From positions 1,618,001-1,682,000 of the forward strand of contig NZ_CP122960.1 in NCBI RefSeq assembly GCF_029854195.1: DNA of 64,000 nucleotides, given 5' to 3'. A program made the position numbers and the translations under genes. Origin of the DNA: Amylibacter sp. IMCC11727. Lineage in GTDB: Bacteria > Pseudomonadota > Alphaproteobacteria > Rhodobacterales > Rhodobacteraceae. Of the stretch, positions 60,064 through 64,000 are shown piece after piece (position 1 is the first letter of the stretch; every line of letters starts with the position of its first letter). The notes under the pieces are model-generated. The model saw only the letters and a program-made list of their open reading frames with translations. It did not search any database and was not told where the DNA came from.

Positions 60064-60945
60064 TTAGCCGATTGCCTTTAACACCGCTTCGCCCAAGCCT
60101 GCGGGGCTTTCAGCAACAACAATGCCTGCGGCTTTCATGGCTTCGATTTTGTCTTCGGCGCCGCCTTTGCCACCAGCGACAATCGCCCCAGCGTGGCCCA
60201 TTCGACGGCCCGGAGGCGCTGTGCGGCCTGCGATAAAGCCTGCGGTTGGTTTGGAGCGGCCCTTTTTGGCCTCATCAATTAGGAATTGGGCTGCGTCTTC
60301 TTCAGCGGAACCGCCGATTTCGCCGATCATGATGATGGCTTGGGTTTCGTCGTCACCCAGCAGCAGATCTAGTGCGTCGATGTGTTCTGTGCCTTTGATC
60401 GGGTCGCCGCCGATGCCGATGCAGGTGGATTGGCCAAGGCCAATGGCGGTGGTTTGGCCCACGGCCTCGTATGTCAGCGTGCCTGAACGGGACACGACGC
60501 CAACAGAGCCACGTTTGTGAATGTGACCCGGCATGATGCCGATTTTACAGGCATCTGGTGTGATAATGCCGGGGCAGTTTGGGCCGATCAGGCGGGATTT
60601 GGAACCTTCGAGTGCGCGTTTCACCTTCATCATGTCGAGCACTGGGATGCCTTCTGTGATGCAAACGATCAGTTCCATTTCCGCGTCGATAGCTTCGAGG
60701 ATGGAGTCCGCCGCGAAGGGGGGCGGCACGTAGATGACGGAAGCGTTGGCTTCGGTTACGTGCTTTGCTTCGTGAACAGAGTTGAACACGGGCAGGCCAA
60801 GGTGGGATTGTCCGCCTTTGCCAGGGGTCACGCCGCCAACCATTTTGGTGCCATATTCAATGGCTTGTTCGGAATGGAAGGTGCCTTGGGAACCTGTGAT
60901 GCCTTGGCAAATCACTTTGGTGTTTTCATCTACGAGTACGGCCAT
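60064..60945 (-). CDS. sucD: succinyl-CoA synthetase subunit alpha
   Basis: A 293-residue ADP-forming alpha subunit with CoA-binding ICQGITGSQGTFHSEQ, GPNCPGIITPDACKIG and the phospho-His in GRRMGHAGAI. With SucC it converts succinyl-CoA to succinate with substrate-level phosphorylation. It follows a small secreted-protein gene after 146 nt. A second, related alpha subunit (mtkB) is at 40.5 kb. Confidence 0.95.
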   Translation of the reverse strand: MAVLVDENTKVICQGITGSQGTFHSEQAIEYGTKMVGGVTPGKGGQSHLGLPVFNSVHEAKHVTEANASVIYVPPPFAADSILEAIDAEMELIVCITEGIPVLDMMKVKRALEGSKSRLIGPNCPGIITPDACKIGIMPGHIHKRGSVGVVSRSGTLTYEAVGQTTAIGLGQSTCIGIGGDPIKGTEHIDALDLLLGDDETQAIIMIGEIGGSAEEDAAQFLIDEAKKGRSKPTAGFIAGRTAPPGRRMGHAGAIVAGGKGGAEDKIEAMKAAGIVVAESPAGLGEAVLKAIG

Positions 60946-61091
60946 GTTTTTGGTCCTTAGGTTGCGGCATGCTGGGTCAGCGGTGCCTGAATATTGTCGT
61001 CGCGCCAGAGGCTGGCTTGGGTGAATTTAAAATCGAAACCCGCTGATGCAGAGGGTGAAGGGTGAGCGGAGGTCGGTTTTTGCTGTGGCCA

Positions 61092-61616
61092 TCAATTTCC
61101 CCCAGTGGGGCGCAAGCGTTCCACGGTCATATAGGTTTCTACGCCGTTGGGCCCTGCGCGTGTGCCGACAATGACCACTGCAACACGGCGAGGGTTTAAC
61201 TGTCGAGCGCCCACAAATGTTGCGCCGTTGATGTTGGCGTATGCTGGTGGGATCGGTGCGGATTTGCGGATGCCTTCTTGGCGCAGACCGCGTGCGGCTG
61301 CCTTAGCGGCGGCGTCAGTTGCAATACCATCAAAGCTGACTTCGCAGCGGCGATCTGTGTTGGGGGTGACGGCGCGTTTTAGAGCGGGTGAGGGGGCGTT
61401 TGAGCGCACGAATGGGTCAAGGTCGTAAAAATCGTACCGAGTGCCCGCGTGTGGCAAAACAGACTTGGCCCGCGCGGCGGTCATGGTGGGGCGAAAACAG
61501 TTGTCGGCAAAGGCTTGCATCGCGCGGGTTGGATTTGCTGTCGCAGCGTGGATCGGAGTGGTCAAGAGACACACTGCGAGTCCAAGCCTGCGAAACAAGA
61601 GAGTCCCAGCGCGCAT
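61092..61616 (-). CDS. secreted protein of unknown function between sucC and sucD
   Basis: A 174-residue protein with signal peptide (LLFRRLGLAVCLLTTPIHA). The mature part contains NCFRPTMTAARAKSV near the start and a second Cys in RRCEVSFDG, so one disulfide is possible. ATG 61616 lies 4 nt after the sucC stop, so it is coupled with sucC. No family recognised. Confidence 0.72.
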   Translation of the reverse strand: MRAGTLLFRRLGLAVCLLTTPIHAATANPTRAMQAFADNCFRPTMTAARAKSVLPHAGTRYDFYDLDPFVRSNAPSPALKRAVTPNTDRRCEVSFDGIATDAAAKAAARGLRQEGIRKSAPIPPAYANINGATFVGARQLNPRRVAVVIVGTRAGPNGVETYMTVERLRPTGGN

Positions 61617-61620
61617 CGCC

Positions 61621-62814
61621 TTACCCTTTAACGGCCTTAACGATTTTTTCTGCCGCATCGCCAAGATCGTCGGCGGCGATCACGTCCACGTCGCTTTCGT
61701 TGAGGATACGTTTGCCTTCTTCGACGTTTGTCCCTTCGAGGCGGACGACGAGGGGCACTTGCAGGCCGACTTCTTTTACAGCCGTTACAACGCCTTCAGC
61801 GATGACGTCACAGCGCATGATGCCGCCGAAGATGTTCACGAGGATGCCTTTGACCTGTGGATCGGAGGTGATGATTTTGAAGGCTTCGGTAACTTTTTCA
61901 GTTGTTGCACCGCCACCCACGTCGAGGAAGTTGGCAGGTTCAGAGCCATACAGTTTGATGATGTCCATTGTGGCCATCGCCAGACCTGCGCCGTTTACCA
62001 TACAGCCGATTTCTCCATCCAAAGCGATGTAGTTGAGATCGAATTTGGAGGCTGCGAGCTCTTTTGGGTCTTCTTCTGTTTCGTCGCGCAGATCGAGGAT
62101 CGCTTTTTGACGATAAAGGGCGTTGGAATCAAAACCCATCTTGGCGTCCAAGCATTTGAGATCGCCTTCATCTGTGACGATCAGTGGGTTGATTTCCAGC
62201 ATTTCCATGTCCCGTTCAATGAACATGCGGTAAAGATTTGAGATCAGCTGCACGCATTGTTTGACTTGCTTGCCTTCGAGGCCAAGGGCAAAAGCAACGC
62301 GGCGCCCGTGGAATGAGGAAAGGCCAGACGCAGGATCGACAGAGAATGTGACGATCTTTTCAGGGGTTTCTGCGGCCACTTCTTCGATGTCCATGCCGCC
62401 TTCGGTTGAGGCAACGAAAGACACGCGAGATGTAACGCGGTCCACCAGCAGGGCGAGGTAGAGTTCCGTTTCAATGCCAGAGCCGTCTTCGATGTAGACG
62501 CGGTTCACTTGCTTGCCTGCGGGGCCCGTTTGGTGCGTGACCAATGTGCGGCCCAGCATTTTTTGGGCTTCTTCGGCGGCTTCAGCCACAGATTTTGTCA
62601 GGCGCACACCGCCAGCTTCGCCAGCAGCGGCCTCTTTGAAGGTGCCTTTGCCGCGACCCCCTGCGTGAATTTGTGCTTTGACCACCCAAAGCGGACCATC
62701 CAGTTCACCTGCCGCTGTTTTGGCATTTTCTGCCCGCAAAACGGCCCGACCATCGGAGACGGGAGCGCCGTATTCTTTGAGAAGTTGCTTGGCTTGGTAT
62801 TCGTGGATGTTCAT
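61621..62814 (-). CDS. sucC: succinyl-CoA synthetase subunit beta
   Basis: A 397-residue ATP-grasp beta subunit: IHEYQAKQLLKEYG at the N-terminus, LWVVKAQIHAGGRGKGTFKE, EINPLIVTDEGDLKCLDAKM and VNGAGLAMATMDIIKLYG. Heads the suc operon (sucC, secreted protein, sucD, sulfotransferase, secreted protein, sucA, sucB). The operators in the 262-nt upstream gap should control the whole cluster. Confidence 0.95.
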   Translation of the reverse strand: MNIHEYQAKQLLKEYGAPVSDGRAVLRAENAKTAAGELDGPLWVVKAQIHAGGRGKGTFKEAAAGEAGGVRLTKSVAEAAEEAQKMLGRTLVTHQTGPAGKQVNRVYIEDGSGIETELYLALLVDRVTSRVSFVASTEGGMDIEEVAAETPEKIVTFSVDPASGLSSFHGRRVAFALGLEGKQVKQCVQLISNLYRMFIERDMEMLEINPLIVTDEGDLKCLDAKMGFDSNALYRQKAILDLRDETEEDPKELAASKFDLNYIALDGEIGCMVNGAGLAMATMDIIKLYGSEPANFLDVGGGATTEKVTEAFKIITSDPQVKGILVNIFGGIMRCDVIAEGVVTAVKEVGLQVPLVVRLEGTNVEEGKRILNESDVDVIAADDLGDAAEKIVKAVKG

Positions 62815-62906
62815 CTGAGCTGTCCCTTACGGCGATAATTTTCACTTTGGTCGCACAGTTGGGACAGCGTTCAAAGGGGAAAACGCCAATAATTGTTGAT
62901 ATCACG

Positions 62907-62958
62907 CAATTTTGTGTATTTTGTGATCACACGAATTTTTTACGTGATCACAAAATTG
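62907..62958. promoter_or_regulatory. double palindromic operator upstream of sucC
   Basis: TTTTGTGATCAC (62919-62930) and GTGATCACAAAA (62944-62955) are perfect 12-bp inverted arms with a 13-nt spacer. Each arm contains the palindrome GTGATCAC, and the two palindromes are exactly 21 bp apart, two helical turns. An outer pair CAATTTTGTG (62907-62916) and CACAAAATTG (62949-62958) is nested around them. The site lies about 95-145 bp before the sucC start. Confidence 0.7.
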
Positions 62959-63076
62959 TTGAGCTGTGGCGAAATTCTGTTTTTTCATTGAGTCGGTGTT
63001 GTGACGCGGGTTGGCGATCTAATGCCAGTGGGCAATCACCATGCCCCCTCAGCGCGAGACGGATTGTCCACAGACC

Positions 63077-63469
63077 CTAAAGTTCACCAGCTTCTTCCAG
63101 CACCTTTCGAGCCACGCGAAAACATTCTAGCGATTGGGGGACGCCGCAGTAAATGCCGACCACATGGATGATGGCGCGGATTTCTTCTTTGGTGACGCCG
63201 TTTGTCAGTGCGCCACGACAGTGGATTTCCCATTCGTGCATTTTACCAAGCGCGCCGAGCATGGCGAGGTTCATCATGGAGCGGGTTTTGGCAGGGATCA
63301 CATCATCGCCCCAACCAAAGCCCCAGCACCATGCTGTCATTGCTTCTTGAAACGGTTGGGTGAATTCATCCGCAGCGGCAAGGTTCTTTTCCACGTATTC
63401 CGCCCCAAGGGTGGATTTGCGTTGTTCCAAACCTTTGAGGAACAGGTCTTCGTTAAAGAGATCGGCCAT
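63077..63469 (-). CDS. 4-carboxymuconolactone decarboxylase family protein
   Basis: A 130-residue helical protein with the CMD core (RSMMNLAMLGALGKMHEWEIHCRGALTNG and AIIHVVGIYCGVPQSLECFRVA). It is similar in length to PcaC, but no other protocatechuate genes are nearby, so the true substrate is uncertain; an AhpD-like redox role lacks the CxxC pair. It lies upstream of sucC on the same strand but separated by the 262-nt regulatory region. Confidence 0.85.
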   Translation of the reverse strand: MADLFNEDLFLKGLEQRKSTLGAEYVEKNLAAADEFTQPFQEAMTAWCWGFGWGDDVIPAKTRSMMNLAMLGALGKMHEWEIHCRGALTNGVTKEEIRAIIHVVGIYCGVPQSLECFRVARKVLEEAGEL

Positions 63470-63583
63470 GAGGTGTCTTTCTGCTGAGGAATCGTCCCCT
63501 TATGCCTAACATGGGATTGCGCATTTGACAGGGTGCTGATTGCCTGTTTCTTTTGTCCTAACAAATCCAAAAGGAAATTCCCG

Positions 63584-63871
63584 ATGCCAAAGCCACAAGC
63601 CGTTGCGACCCAGATGATTGATGACGCGCGGGTGCGTGTAACGCGGTTTGATTTTGCGCCTGGTGCGGAAACAGGCTGGCATACTCATGCGTATGATTAT
63701 GTGATCACGGCGGTCACGGATTTGCTGATGTTGTTGGAGCATCCCGATGGGACCACGTCAGAGGTGAATATCCCTGCGGGAACGGCTTATCGCCGTGAAG
63801 AGGGTGTGGAGCATAATGTGATTAACACGAGCGACACGACCATCAGCTTTGTTGAGGTAGAGCTGAAATAG
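63584..63871 (+). CDS. BauB-like cupin protein
   Basis: A 95-residue single-domain cupin. GWHTHAYDYVITAV supplies the first metal His pair, and EEGVEHNVIN the later His, as in the BauB (beta-alanine degradation) cupins. ATG 63584 is preceded by AAAGGAA; the upstream part of the frame (from 63533) is not cupin-like. Function unknown beyond family. Confidence 0.8.
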   Translation: MPKPQAVATQMIDDARVRVTRFDFAPGAETGWHTHAYDYVITAVTDLLMLLEHPDGTTSEVNIPAGTAYRREEGVEHNVINTSDTTISFVEVELK

Positions 63872-63875
63872 GGGC

Positions 63876-64000
63876 TTAGTCGTCCAAAGGCGGGCAGTTG
63901 TCCATCGAGGCGCGGTTGAGGCGGAAAGTGGTAAAGCCGTCGGTTTTGTCTTTGACCAGACGTGTGTCGGATGCCGCGTCATCACAGCCGCCAGAGACCA
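63876..64000 (-). CDS. 3' end of a minus-strand gene cut by the window edge
   Basis: The minus strand is open from base 64000 to a TAA at 63876-63878 and encodes about 41 residues ending KDKTDGFTTFRLNRASMDNCPPLDD. The composition, two cysteines (SGGCDDAAS and MDNCPP) and the convergent 4-nt spacing to the cupin gene look like a real gene end. Too short to name. Confidence 0.5.
   Translation of the reverse strand, partial: VSGGCDDAASDTRLVKDKTDGFTTFRLNRASMDNCPPLDD

Noticed and set aside
62705..62905. Minus-strand frame in front of sucC with a CPNC motif, looking like a small zinc ribbon.
   Set aside because: It starts with GTG without a ribosome binding site, runs into the sucC start in another frame, and has only one Cys pair; probably chance.

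Overview
The window reads as a chromosomal segment of an alphaproteobacterium of the Rhodobacterales (Roseobacter-type), with moderate GC by eye. The signs are a Rhodobacterales-style nuo operon carrying DUF3291 and DUF5333 genes, a lipoprotein and a carboxymuconolactone-decarboxylase-like gene between the complex I subunits, followed by birA-coaX-rnj; a TIGR02300 (FYDLN acid) gene beside tRNA-Ala(GGC); a tatABC operon; a two-lipoyl-domain SucB; and a malyl-CoA lyase of the Rhodobacter Mcl1 type. I see no IS element, prophage, rRNA operon or CRISPR array.

Layout. 1-15935 (+): respiratory complex I from within nuoF to nuoN, then biotin ligase, type III pantothenate kinase and ribonuclease J. 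15946-24111: mostly minus-strand housekeeping and transport genes (RhlE-like helicase, release factor 3, membrane-bound LytTR regulator, double-ATPase subunit of a peptide-type ABC importer, M48 lipoprotein), with a lone BrnA-like antitoxin on the plus strand. 24205-30568 (+): SDR, HEAT-repeat DNA alkylation repair protein, orphan iron-type ABC ATPase, small membrane protein, tatABC and a DUF815 ATPase whose 3' end is duplicated just downstream. 30713-35280 (-): Na+/Ca2+ antiporter and a peptide-type ABC operon (binding protein and two permeases, no ATPase). 35468-38593 (+): metal-dependent amidohydrolase, COG0523 GTPase and a secreted protein. 38874-40337 (+): Baeyer-Villiger-type flavin monooxygenase.

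40532-45812 is a compact C2/glyoxylate module: a class V aminotransferase and malate-CoA ligase (mtkA, mtkB) on the minus strand, divergent from a LuxR-type regulator and malyl-CoA lyase. Malate would be activated to malyl-CoA, cleaved to acetyl-CoA and glyoxylate, and the glyoxylate perhaps aminated to glycine. Three inverted repeats lie between the divergent arms. 45911-49764 holds tRNA-Ala, TIGR02300, a YgjP-type metallopeptidase, a GntR/FCD regulator and an ABC membrane half without ATPase.

62814 down to 49033 (-) is a long 2-oxoglutarate dehydrogenase/succinyl-CoA synthetase cluster (sucC, sucD, sucA, sucB, lpd) with small secreted, membrane, VOC, MAPEG, sulfotransferase, polysaccharide-lyase and TauE genes between and after the core genes. 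Upstream of sucC lies a 12-bp perfect inverted repeat containing two GTGATCAC palindromes 21 bp apart. The same 12-mer (GTGATCACAAAA) sits immediately before the GntR/FCD gene at 47266, suggesting a local autoregulated repressor of the suc operon. The right edge has a CMD-family gene, a BauB-like cupin and the 3' end of a minus-strand gene.
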